DNA from: Paraburkholderia kururiensis JCM 10599 = LMG 19447
GTDB lineage: Bacteria > Pseudomonadota > Gammaproteobacteria > Burkholderiales > Burkholderiaceae
Direction of reading: 5' to 3'
Assembly: GCF_003986935.1 (NCBI RefSeq)
Contig: NZ_RJZE01000005.1
Span: 62,001 to 126,000 of the forward strand
DNA: 64,000 nucleotides
A program made the translations under genes and the position numbers. The notes under the pieces were generated by a model that saw only the letters and a program-made list of their open reading frames with translations, ran no database searches and was not told the DNA's origin. Below are positions 27,096 to 34,652 of the stretch, one piece after another; the first letter of the stretch is position 1, and each line of letters starts with the position of its first letter.

Positions 27096-28172
27096 TCATG
27101 CATGCGCGTCGTCGCGCTTGCCCACACCGAACGTGAACGCCAGCGCGCCGACGAGCAAGGCGCCCTTGATGAAGTCCTGCATGTAGTACGGCGCATTGAG
27201 CATGGTGAGTCCGTTAAGCAACACGCCGACGAACACGGCACCGATCACCGTGCCGAACACATTCGGCCGCTTCGCGGCGCCCACTGCATAACCCACGAGC
27301 GCGGCCGCGACGGCATCGAGCAGCAGCGAGTGCCCGGCGCTCACGTCACCGCGCCCCACGCGGGCCGCAATCAGCACGCCGCCCAGCGCTGCGATGGCCC
27401 CCGATGCCACATAGGCCGCCACGCGATAGCGTGCGGTGGGCGCACCGGCGAGCCGGGCCGCGGTCTCGTTGCCGCCGATCGCGTAAAGCACGCGGCCCCA
27501 GCGAGTCGTCTCCATCACCACGCAGGCGAACACCGTCAACACCGCGAGCACGATCACGGGCAGCGGCACGACGTCGAGCACACGTAAGCGGCCGAGCGCG
27601 AGAAACGCGGCCGGAAACACCCCGCTCGTTTCGGTGCCGTCCGGCAAGATCGTGCCGGTCGAAAGCGAACGTCCGCCGGTCGGAATGAGTTGCAGCCCCG
27701 CGAGCAGAAACAGCGTGCCGAGTGTGGCGAGCTGATCCGGCACGCGCAACCGCGTAATCAACAGCGCATTGAACAGCCCCGCCGCCATACCGAGCGCAAT
27801 ACAGGCCGCCACGGCCCACCACGCGCTACCGTGCCAGACGACGAGCACGTAGCTCGCGGCCATCTGCGCCGACGCCGCGATGCTGCCCACCGACAGATCG
27901 AAGCCGCCCACGGCCAGCGTGATCGTGACGCCGATGCCGAGCAGCGCGGTGATCGAAATCGCCTGCAGAATGCTGAAGAGATTGTCGACGTTGAGAAATG
28001 CGGGTTGTGCAATCGCGAACACGACGACAAGCGCCGCGAGTGCGAACAGCATGCCGCTTTTTTCGAGCTGTCTGCGCCATGTCTGCATGCGCGACACCTG
28101 CGCGATGGCAGCGGACGGCGGGGTTGTCGGGGCGGTAGCGGCAGGGTCGCTGGCGGGCAAAAGGGTCTTCAT
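27096..28172 (-). CDS. Ribose-type ABC transporter permease of the second system
   Basis: A 358-residue RbsC-type permease with a long cytoplasmic N-terminus. Landmarks are SITALLGIGVTITLAVGGFD followed by LSVGSIAA, the RVPDQLATLGTLFLLAGLQL block and YAVGAAKRPNVFGTVIGAVF. It is only four bases downstream of its ATPase gene (28177), forming a two-gene unit on the reverse strand. No binding protein is adjacent; the orphan at 18266 is the best candidate. One permease suffices if it forms a homodimer. Confidence 0.9.
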   Translation of the reverse strand: MKTLLPASDPAATAPTTPPSAAIAQVSRMQTWRRQLEKSGMLFALAALVVVFAIAQPAFLNVDNLFSILQAISITALLGIGVTITLAVGGFDLSVGSIAASAQMAASYVLVVWHGSAWWAVAACIALGMAAGLFNALLITRLRVPDQLATLGTLFLLAGLQLIPTGGRSLSTGTILPDGTETSGVFPAAFLALGRLRVLDVVPLPVIVLAVLTVFACVVMETTRWGRVLYAIGGNETAARLAGAPTARYRVAAYVASGAIAALGGVLIAARVGRGDVSAGHSLLLDAVAAALVGYAVGAAKRPNVFGTVIGAVFVGVLLNGLTMLNAPYYMQDFIKGALLVGALAFTFGVGKRDDAHA

Positions 28173-28176
28173 GGGC

Positions 28177-29664
28177 TCACAGAGCGTGGACAGGAACTGA
28201 GGGCTCGGCGTGCGCGACAGGCGAGCCGCGATCGAAATGCACGATGCGGTCGGCCACCTGAAGCGCTTCATCGAGGTCGCTGACGAACACAAGCGTCGCG
28301 CGCGACGCAGCTTCGCCGCGCAGCAGACGAACGATGTCGGCACGCGCGCCGGCATCGATACCTTGAAACGGTTCGTCGAGCAGCAGCAGACGCGCGGGCT
28401 CGGCATGCCAGCGCGCAAGCGCGACCTTCTGCTGATTGCCGCCGGACAGGCGCGAGGGACGGTCGTGCGCGCCACGACAGCGAATGCCGAAACGTTCGAT
28501 CGCCTCTACGACCGCCTGCCGCTCGCGCCGTGTGCGTACGAAGCCGTTGCGAAACCAGCGCGACATGAACGGAAAGCCGATCGTGCCAGCGATCGTGGCA
28601 AACGGAACGCTGTCGGGAAAGAGCGTGGTGCGGCGCCGATCTTCGCCGAGCATGAAAACGCCTGCGCGGATGGCCTGCGCAGGCGAACGCGGCTGCCAGC
28701 GCAGGCCGTCGAGCGTCATCTCGCCGTCGCTCGCATGCGCTGCACCGAACAGCGTGCGCGCAAGGCGCGACTTACCACTGCCAACCGGCCCGACGACGGC
28801 GACGATCTCCCCACGTCGTACGTCGAGATCGAACGGCGCACTCACGGGCGTGAGACGCAGACTGCGCAAGCTCAATACCGTGCGCGTGTCGGCGCTGTCG
28901 GGCGTCTCGTACGTTTCATGCAAGCGTTGCAGCGGCCGCCCGAGCATCGTTTCGAGTGCCGCGTGAAAGTCGATGGGGCCTCGCGCGTCGCCTACGACGC
29001 GACCGTCGCGCAGCACCACCACGCGATCGGCGATACGCCGCAGGTCGCGTTCGCGATGCGAGACGAGCAGCGTCGCGACGCCCTCGTCACGCAGCCGTGC
29101 GATCAGCTCGAACAGGCGATCCGCTTCCGCAGCGGAAAGACTCGCGGTCGGCTCGTCGAGAATCAGCAACGCCGGATGCGTCGCCATTGCGCGCGCGATC
29201 GTCACCTGCTGCTGGGCCGCAAGCGGCAGCGTTCCGAGCGGCGCATCGAGATCGACGGCGAGCCCGATACGCGCGGCCCGGCGCGCGGCCTCGGCACGCC
29301 GGACGCGCGCGGGCACATACCAGGCGGACGAGCCGCCGCAAAGCCGGTCGAGCAGCAGATTGTCCGCGACCGGCAGGTTCGGCACGACCGCATCCGCGAT
29401 GGACTGATGCACGGTGGCGACACCGCGCCGTGCCGCATCGTGCGGCGACGACGGATCAAACGGTGTGCCACGCAGTGCAAGCGTGCCGCGATCCGGCAGA
29501 TAAACACCGCTGAGAATCTTGACGAGCGTCGACTTGCCCGCACCGTTCGCGCCCATCAAAGCGACGACTTCGCCGGCACCGATAGAAAGATCGACGTGGT
29601 CCAACGCGATGCTGGCGCCGAAGCGCTTGCCGATACCGAGGACATGCAGAACGGGAGATGGCAT
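28177..29664 (-). CDS. Ribose-type ABC transporter ATPase of the second system
   Basis: A 495-residue tandem ATPase. Domain 1 has Walker A GANGAGKST, signature-like LPLAAQQQVTIARAM and Walker B LLILDEPTASL. Domain 2 has LSGGNQQKVALARWH and LLLLDEPFQGID. Unlike most ribose-type ATPases, its second domain keeps a canonical-looking Walker A (GPVGSGKSRLA), so it may hydrolyse ATP at both sites. The ATG at 29664 is used; another at 29700 is in frame, and neither has a strong ribosome-binding site. Confidence 0.9.
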   Translation of the reverse strand: MPSPVLHVLGIGKRFGASIALDHVDLSIGAGEVVALMGANGAGKSTLVKILSGVYLPDRGTLALRGTPFDPSSPHDAARRGVATVHQSIADAVVPNLPVADNLLLDRLCGGSSAWYVPARVRRAEAARRAARIGLAVDLDAPLGTLPLAAQQQVTIARAMATHPALLILDEPTASLSAAEADRLFELIARLRDEGVATLLVSHRERDLRRIADRVVVLRDGRVVGDARGPIDFHAALETMLGRPLQRLHETYETPDSADTRTVLSLRSLRLTPVSAPFDLDVRRGEIVAVVGPVGSGKSRLARTLFGAAHASDGEMTLDGLRWQPRSPAQAIRAGVFMLGEDRRRTTLFPDSVPFATIAGTIGFPFMSRWFRNGFVRTRRERQAVVEAIERFGIRCRGAHDRPSRLSGGNQQKVALARWHAEPARLLLLDEPFQGIDAGARADIVRLLRGEAASRATLVFVSDLDEALQVADRIVHFDRGSPVAHAEPSVPVHAL

Positions 29665-29850
29665 CACACGGCGCGAAGGGCGGACAAAAGAGAACATCGT
29701 GGCACTGCAGCTGCGGGCGCAGGCTGCGGCGATATCCGCGCACACTATCGCGCTTCGCGGCCGGCGGACAACGAATGAATGCTGATAAAGATGTGATGGG
29801 CGGTGCGGTGCAGGCGCCGTCAAGACGCTTGCTTGCGGCCGGGAAAAATG
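29665..29850. other. Upstream region of the second transporter operon
   Basis: No gene is seen. This stretch should contain the promoter of the reverse-strand ATPase/permease pair. It ends at the T-tract (on the reverse strand) of the candidate structured RNA. Confidence 0.4.
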
Positions 29851-29925
29851 AAAAAAAGCCCCCGACGGTCTATCGACCATGAATTGCCCACAAAGGTTGG
29901 GTAGGGGTTCAACTTCTGGGGGCAG
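29851..29925 (-). ncRNA. Candidate structured RNA with an intrinsic terminator
   Basis: On the reverse strand GCCCCC (29923-29918) pairs with GGGGGC (29863-29858), which is followed directly by seven T residues. The enclosed 54 nt contain a small hairpin closed by a tetraloop (GGTC-GATA-GACC) and a CCCAACC...GTGGG helix, giving a branched RNA rather than a simple hairpin. It could be the 3' part of a small RNA, a riboswitch terminator for the ATPase gene downstream, or an isolated terminator. It does not match any RNA family I recognise. Confidence 0.45.
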
Positions 29926-30179
29926 TTCGTTCCGGCGGCTTTGGTGTGCTGATCTGCAAGAATAAAGTCCGTCACGCGGCCTTTTCGAAGGCGAAGATGG
30001 GCGCAGGGGGCACTGTGCGGCTCCATCGAGCTGATGGATGGACAGAGGTGTGCATGATAGCGACTTCGAAATGAACCGTCCCCTCTTCTCCGGGTGCGCG
30101 CGATTCCTGATGTACAGAAGTGCCGACTTTTTTGTGTGTCGACAGGACACAACCCCCACCCGCAGTAGTGCCATTGCTA
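29926..30179. other. Intergenic region before the ArsR gene
   Basis: No convincing protein gene is seen on either strand. On the reverse strand it would hold the promoter and 5' part of the candidate RNA at 29851; on the forward strand it leads into the ArsR operator. Confidence 0.35.
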
Positions 30180-30199
30180 ATATCGTCATTTTACGATAT
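30180..30199. promoter_or_regulatory. ATATCGT-N6-ACGATAT dyad, probable ArsR operator
   Basis: A perfect 7-bp inverted repeat with a 6-bp spacer lies 51 bp before the ArsR start codon. ArsR/SmtB repressors bind imperfect 12-2-12-like or similar AT-rich dyads at their own promoters, and this site sits where a repressor would block transcription of the regulator and the OYE gene. Binding is inferred. Confidence 0.65.
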
Positions 30200-30250
30200 A
30201 CAATTCGTCCCGTAGCGATGCTAATTTCGTGTGTCACCGGTACGCTCTTC

Positions 30251-30577
30251 ATGAGTTCAAGAAAACCCGCAGCAGCAGCCATCGATATCGACGCCGTTCT
30301 GAAGGCGCTCGCCAATCCCGTTCGGCGGGAGATTCTGGGCTGGCTGCGCGATCCGTATGCGCATTTCGCGGATCAGGAATTGCCGCTCGATCACGGCGTA
30401 TGCGCCGGCAAGATCGACGCCCGTTGCGGCCTGTCGCAATCCACGGTGTCGGCCCATCTCGCTGCCTTGCAGCGCGCGGGGCTCGTGACGTCGAAACGCG
30501 TGGGCCAATGGGTGTTCTTCAAGCGCAATGACACGGTTATCAAGGCCTTTATCGAACGCATGAATACGGAACTCTGA
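30251..30577 (+). CDS. ArsR-family transcriptional repressor
   Basis: A 108-residue winged-helix protein: LKALANPVRREILGWLRDP, then GLSQSTVSAHLAALQRAGLV and the wing TSKRVGQWVFFKRND. There is no obvious metal-binding CxC motif; the only cysteines are in the GVCAGKIDARCG insertion, which could sense thiol-reactive compounds. The start at 30251 fits the family; the frame is open further upstream through the operator. Its neighbour is an Old Yellow Enzyme gene, a pairing that suggests sensing of electrophiles such as quinones or enones. Confidence 0.88.
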   Translation: MSSRKPAAAAIDIDAVLKALANPVRREILGWLRDPYAHFADQELPLDHGVCAGKIDARCGLSQSTVSAHLAALQRAGLVTSKRVGQWVFFKRNDTVIKAFIERMNTEL

Positions 30578-30743
30578 ACGCACGCGCACGCATCGCCGCG
30601 TGGCCTGCATGGCGGCGCCGTATCGCCGGGGGCCTCTCGTCGCACTCGTTATCAAGCTCGTCACCGCGCCAAACACTGCGCTAATCCCCTAATCACTTTA
30701 CCCAGCCGCGGGCCGCGTGCCCGCCTCCAAAGGTGAACACAAC

Positions 30744-31808
30744 ATGGCAACTCTTTTCGACCCGATCCAGATTGGCGATCTCACCCTGCCCAACCGCATC
30801 ATCATGGCGCCGCTCACGCGTCAGCGTGCGGGCGAAGAACGCGTGCCGAACGCGCTCATGGCGCGGTACTACGCCGAGCGCGCAACGGCAGGCCTCATCA
30901 TCAGCGAGGCCACGTCCGTCACGCCGCAAGGCCTGGGTTATGCGGATACGCCGGGCATCTGGTCGCAGGAACAGGTGGAAGGCTGGAAGCTTGTGACCGA
31001 AGCCGTGCATGCCGCCGGCGGCAAGATCTTCCTGCAGCTCTGGCACGTGGGCCGCGTCTCGGATCCGATCTTTCTCAACGGCGAATTGCCCGTTGCACCG
31101 AGCGCGATCGCGCCGCAAGGTCACGTCAGCCTCGTGCGCCCCATCCGCGAATACGTGACGCCGCGAGCACTCTCGCTCGACGAGATTCCGGGCATCGTGG
31201 CCGCCTATCGCAAGGGCGCGGAAAACGCCAGGGCCGCAGGCTTCGACGGTGTCGAAGTGCACGGGGCCAACGGCTATCTGCTGGACCAGTTCCTGCAAGA
31301 CAGCACGAACCACCGCACGGACGCCTATGGCGGCTCGATCGAAAACCGCGCGCGACTGCTGCTCGAAGTCACGGACGCCTGCATCGACGTCTGGGGCGCC
31401 TCGCGCGTGGGCGTGCACCTTGCGCCGCGTGGCGACAGCCATACGATGGGCGATTCGAATCCGCCGGCAACGTTCGGTTATGTGGCGCGTGAACTGGGTA
31501 AGCGCAAGATCGCCTTCATCTGCGCCCGCGAATCGTTGGGTGACAACCGGCTCGGCCCCATGCTCAAGGAAGCGTTCGGCGGCCCGTACATCGCCAACGA
31601 GAAATTCACGAAGGAAACCGCGCAACAGGTGCTCGACGCGGGCGAGGCCGATGCCGTGGCATGGGGTCAACTCTTCATCGCGAACCCGGATCTGCCGCGA
31701 CGCTTTGCCCAGAACGCCCCGCTCAATGCGCCGAATCCGGCGACCTACTATGCGCGTGGCGAGACGGGCTACACGGATTACCCGTCGCTGGACGAACAGG
31801 CGGCATAA
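30744..31808 (+). CDS. nemA: Old Yellow Enzyme family FMN-dependent ene-reductase
   Basis: A 354-residue FMN enzyme. Start MATLFDPIQIGDLTLPNRII is standard for the NemA group, followed by APLTRQRAG and the substrate-binding VHGANGYLLDQFLQDSTNHR, whose HxxN pair binds the phenolate or carbonyl of substrates, and YGGSIENRARLLLEV. Members reduce activated alkenes, nitro-esters and N-ethylmaleimide with NADPH. The ArsR gene upstream probably controls it. ATG at 30744 is used; GGTGAAC precedes it weakly. Confidence 0.92.
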   Translation: MATLFDPIQIGDLTLPNRIIMAPLTRQRAGEERVPNALMARYYAERATAGLIISEATSVTPQGLGYADTPGIWSQEQVEGWKLVTEAVHAAGGKIFLQLWHVGRVSDPIFLNGELPVAPSAIAPQGHVSLVRPIREYVTPRALSLDEIPGIVAAYRKGAENARAAGFDGVEVHGANGYLLDQFLQDSTNHRTDAYGGSIENRARLLLEVTDACIDVWGASRVGVHLAPRGDSHTMGDSNPPATFGYVARELGKRKIAFICARESLGDNRLGPMLKEAFGGPYIANEKFTKETAQQVLDAGEADAVAWGQLFIANPDLPRRFAQNAPLNAPNPATYYARGETGYTDYPSLDEQAA

Positions 31809-31871
31809 GCGCAGCGCGGCCGCACTATCGTGCGGATCCGTCTGGATGTGAAGGCTGTTGTTGTGGAAGAA

Positions 31872-31908
31872 AGGTGTGGCTCGATGTATTCGGGCCACGC
31901 TTCTTTTC
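31872..31908 (+). terminator. Likely intrinsic terminator of nemA
   Basis: GTGTGGC (31874-31880) can pair with GCCACGC (31894-31900), one G-T pair included, followed by TTCTTTT. It lies 65 bp after the nemA stop codon. Confidence 0.55.
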
Positions 31909-31909
31909 G

Positions 31910-32347
31910 CACGTTGCGTGGTGAACCGCCGTTTGCACGGCCCGCCGCAGGCAGCTGCGACGGGCCTGTGCGCGGCAGCGCGGTGAAAACGGCGCTCTTC
32001 GGTTACAATGTGGATTCAAGTTGCTTCGAACAGCACATAACAAGACATGTGCGGTTCGTTGTGAATGTCCCCTTGAACGATCGTGCAGTGAGGCCGGCAG
32101 CAGCCTCTCAAAACTGTACGTCCTGACTTCCATTGGCCCGGCATTAAGGGCCACCGCGGCTTCCCATTCCCTCGCGCACGCGCTTCGCCGCCTGGACGGG
32201 CGGCGCCCGTGAGATCCATTCCGGACGCTGGGCACCAGCAGACCGCAGGCTTTCCATTCCCGCGCGAGCGCTTGTTGTACAACGCTCGTGGCTTCTTCCC
32301 CGTGCGGCATCTCGACCGATGCCGCGCCCATTGACCAGGAACCTTGA
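31910..32347 (+). promoter_or_regulatory. Long 5' leader region of infA with repeated motifs
   Basis: About 430 bp without a gene. Two similar blocks, GCTTCCCATTCCC (32159-32171) and GCTTTCCATTCCC (32249-32261), each followed by CGCG-rich sequence and GCGCTT, lie about 90 bp apart; further TCCATT copies occur at 32129 and 32214. Between them ACGGGC-GGC-GCCCGT (32196-32210) forms a tight hairpin. The pattern suggests a structured, possibly temperature-responsive leader; this is inference. Confidence 0.45.
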
Positions 32348-32614
32348 ATGGCTAAAGAAGAATTGCTTGAACTCGACGGTATCGTTGACGAAGTGCTGCC
32401 GGACAGCCGCTACCGCGTCACGCTGGACAATGGCGTCGTGGTGGGCGCCTACGCATCGGGCCGTATGCGCAAGAACCACATCCGCATTCTTGCGGGCGAC
32501 CGCGTCACGCTGGAACTGTCGGTGTATGACCTGACGAAAGGCCGGATCAATTTCCGGCACAAAGACGAGCGCAGCGGCGGCACAGCGCAACGCGCAGCCT
32601 TTCGCCGCCGCTGA
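32348..32614 (+). CDS. infA: Translation initiation factor IF-1 (second-copy type)
   Basis: An 88-residue S1-fold (OB) protein: [20 protein letters not shown], then [35 protein letters not shown] and the end of the fold [10 protein letters not shown]. The length and the extra C-terminal [14 protein letters not shown] tail are those of the additional infA copies found in beta-proteobacteria alongside a 72-residue housekeeping form. IF-1 binds the ribosomal A site during initiation. It is here grouped with cspA and rpsU, consistent with a cold or stress role. Confidence 0.93.
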   Translation: MAKEELLELDGIVDEVLPDSRYRVTLDNGVVVGAYASGRMRKNHIRILAGDRVTLELSVYDLTKGRINFRHKDERSGGTAQRAAFRRR

Positions 32615-32939
32615 GACGCGAAGGCACGAGAGCGCCGGCTGCAACCTCGTCTGCGCGCGTGATGCAGCGTAGACGCCGGCGGTCGATGCTCTTCTCCCGC
32701 TTCGCGACCGCCGCGATAGCTCCAGAATTTCCGCTGTACAAATCGGGCAATGGGCGTAGCATGAGGCGGTCGATTGCCCCTCGTCCGTTCCCGGCGCCCC
32801 GCCCGTCTCCTGTCGAATGGGAATCGGCCACGCGCCTTCCTTGCGGGCCGAACAAACCGGCCGATCGTGTGAACACTGAATCCGGCCGCTCACACTCCCT
32901 CCCCTCCGCCGCGTGGTGATGCGGCCTCAAAGGTATCCC
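32615..32939. other. Gap between infA and the first small paralogue
   Basis: No gene is recognised in about 325 bp. GC-rich with no clear terminator; it must hold the promoter of the gene at 32940. Confidence 0.35.
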
Positions 32940-33230
32940 ATGACAACAGGTTTGCGTCTTTATCGCGGTCTGGAAATTTATCCGCTGGTCTATCCGCATC
33001 GCGCAACCGAGCCCGGGTTGGGGCATAACTACGACGAAGGGTTCGACGCTGCTGTACGAATCCAGGAACCGGGAAGCTCGAACGGGATATCGCGCAGCCG
33101 CGTATTCAGACTGTCGAGCGCAACGCCCTTCCGGAACGCCGGCGACGCGAGGCGTGCATCGACCGCGTACGCGGAACACCTCATCGATACCTGCCCTCTG
33201 AACACGAACGTTCTCGATCTGCAAGCGTGA
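32940..33230 (+). CDS. Small unknown protein, member 1 of a local paralogous family
   Basis: A 96-residue protein beginning MTTGLRLYRGLEIYPLVYPH. The order YRG...I.P followed by DEGFDAAVRI, a serine/arginine stretch, VFRL, DA, YAEHLIDT resembles the two neighbours at 33289 and 33543. There is no signal peptide or membrane segment. The start at 32940 is chosen because the preceding codons are not protein-like. I do not recognise a characterised function; its position beside cspA and infA suggests stress-related expression. Confidence 0.6.
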   Translation: MTTGLRLYRGLEIYPLVYPHRATEPGLGHNYDEGFDAAVRIQEPGSSNGISRSRVFRLSSATPFRNAGDARRASTAYAEHLIDTCPLNTNVLDLQA

Positions 33231-33288
33231 ACAGGGGCCAGGGGCGATCTTCGCACCCGCGGCCGCGGCAGTCAGGCAAGGAAAGCAC

Positions 33289-33504
33289 ATGCACTTCAAT
33301 TCGACGCGATTCACCATTGACCCCACACCACGTCGGGCCGACGGCGAATACATCGCGCACGCCCGCATCAGCACTAGCCGCGCGGACGGTAGCGCATGCG
33401 ACATTCATACGAGCGGCGATCTGGCGGGGTTCGACGTACGCGAAGACGCTGTTGCGTACGCAAAAATCTGGGCACAGGAGTGGCTGGACGCGCGTTTCGG
33501 CTAA
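33289..33504 (+). CDS. Small unknown protein, member 2 of a local paralogous family
   Basis: A 71-residue protein: MHFNSTRFTIDPTPRRADGE, YIAHARISTSRAD, then FDVREDAVAYAKIWAQEWLD. The pattern (Y/F-x-I-x-P, DGxYxA, then EDAxxYAxxWAxxWxD near the end) is shared with the reverse-strand gene at 33543 and more weakly with 32940. GGAAAG lies a few bases before the start. Cytoplasmic by prediction; function unknown. Confidence 0.7.
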   Translation: MHFNSTRFTIDPTPRRADGEYIAHARISTSRADGSACDIHTSGDLAGFDVREDAVAYAKIWAQEWLDARFG

Positions 33505-33542
33505 GCGACGCGCGATCGGTGATCTGTGTCGACAGCGAGGCG

Positions 33543-33767
33543 TCAGCCGCGCGTATCGATCCAGTCGCGCGCCCATCGGTCAGAGTAGCCGATGGCGTCT
33601 TCTTCGGAACTGAAATATCCGATCGAATAAAACTCGTAAACCGCTGATCCGGAATGGACGTCGGACCGCGAGAGCAATACGTTTGAGGAAAAACAGCCGT
33701 CAGGCAAACAGTGAGCAGACGGCGAAACCGCATAACCGCGGTATTGTCTGGTGGAAGAAATTTGCAT
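33543..33767 (-). CDS. Small unknown protein, member 3 of a local paralogous family
   Basis: A 74-residue protein starting MQISSTRQYRGYAVSPSAHC, with DGCFSSNVLLSRS and the C-terminal signature EEDAIGYSDRWARDWIDTRG. It converges on the gene at 33289 (38-bp gap), and the two share the closing helix motif. No signal peptide or membrane helix. Function unknown. The duplication on opposite strands around cspA implies an old inverted duplication. Confidence 0.7.
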   Translation of the reverse strand: MQISSTRQYRGYAVSPSAHCLPDGCFSSNVLLSRSDVHSGSAVYEFYSIGYFSSEEDAIGYSDRWARDWIDTRG

Positions 33768-33911
33768 TATTGGTGATGAAATTAAACATGGGTGTGCGAC
33801 CGCGCCTTTCCGTAAAGGAACGCAGATCTATTCAGATCGGAGAACCAGCCTTGGGGGATGCAACCTGAGGTGTATTCCCCGCCGAAAAACGGTCGAGGAA
33901 TACGATGGGAA

Positions 33912-33939
33912 AGCGTTCGCGGCGAGTGCGGCGAACGCT
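33912..33939 (-). terminator. Hairpin downstream of cspA, likely terminator
   Basis: AGCGTTCGC (33912-33920) pairs perfectly with GCGAACGCT (33931-33939). It begins nine bases after the cspA stop on the reverse strand and is followed by TTCCC, a weak U-tract. Confidence 0.65.
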
Positions 33940-33947
33940 CGAAAGAC

Positions 33948-34151
33948 TTACAGCGGCTTGATGTTGGACGCCTGAAGGCCCTTCGGGCCACGCTTCGTTT
34001 CGAAGCTGACCTTCTGGTTTTCAGCCAACGTCTTGAAACCGTCGCCGGAGATTTCCGAGAAATGCGCAAACAGGTCGGGGCCGCCTTCATCCGGCGTGAT
34101 GAAACCAAAACCCTTACCTTCGTTAAACCATTTGACCGTACCGGTATTCAT
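33948..34151 (-). CDS. cspA: Cold-shock protein, CspA family
   Basis: A 67-residue single cold-shock domain. RNP1 is [11 protein letters not shown]2 is LFAHFSEI, and the C-terminus is [20 protein letters not shown], all standard. It binds single-stranded RNA/DNA and melts RNA structure in the cytoplasm, after cold shock or constitutively. A long gene-free leader (34152-34406) upstream on the reverse strand fits regulation through the 5' untranslated region. Confidence 0.97.
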   Translation of the reverse strand: MNTGTVKWFNEGKGFGFITPDEGGPDLFAHFSEISGDGFKTLAENQKVSFETKRGPKGLQASNIKPL

Positions 34152-34406
34152 GATGAATCCCTCAAAAAAATAAATTGATCATTCCCGCGCCACGGGGCAG
34201 CGGGGAAGCACCAAGAGGGAGAAAGAGGAAAACGAACTCCGCGCAAATGGCGGACAAGAGACGACACCAATTGAACTTCCTGAATACTTCAGCCGCGTAC
34301 GATACGCGGATCGCGCAACCGGGTCAACTCATTTCACGTCGCCAAACGTAACAGCACGAAAGATGCGGAATTGCCGGTAATTTGAGCAGGAAATAGCGTT
34401 ACACAC
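34152..34406 (-). promoter_or_regulatory. Upstream/leader region of cspA
   Basis: About 250 bp without a gene, relatively AT-rich near 34150-34180 and 34320-34400 compared with its surroundings. cspA genes often carry long cold-responsive leaders; that this is one is inference from position. The sequence GAGGGATTCATC precedes the start codon on the reverse strand and provides the ribosome-binding site. Confidence 0.45.
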
Positions 34407-34598
34407 TCAGGCATCATGCGTATAGTGCGCTTCAGCAGCAGCGCCGCACTCCGCACTGCATTCGATCGGAATCCGAATCGTATCCCCCGGCTCGGGTGAA
34501 TATCGTGCGGCCAGGGGGCAAAAACGCCGGGCACAGGAGGCGCCGTACAGACAGTGGCCTCCCGTCGAATGTCGTTCAATGTCGATGGCGCAATGCAT
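34407..34598 (-). CDS. Possible small cysteine-rich protein
   Basis: A 63-codon frame starting [20 protein letters not shown] and ending [20 protein letters not shown] plus a short tail. It contains seven cysteines and several histidines, and the section [13 protein letters not shown] looks more protein-like than the competing frames. It is opposite the presumed rpsU leader, so coding status is uncertain. If real it could be a small metal- or redox-binding protein; no family is recognised. Confidence 0.3.
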   Translation of the reverse strand: MHCAIDIERHSTGGHCLYGASCARRFCPLAARYSPEPGDTIRIPIECSAECGAAAEAHYTHDA

Positions 34599-34652
34599 CG
34601 CCGCCGCGGATGCCCAGATGATTCACCACGCCAACTCATATCCAGGAAAGAA

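Noticed and set aside
29820..30152. A 110-codon reverse frame across the candidate RNA
   Set aside because: It has no start signal or family similarity, and the region's pairing and T-tract fit an RNA element better than a protein.
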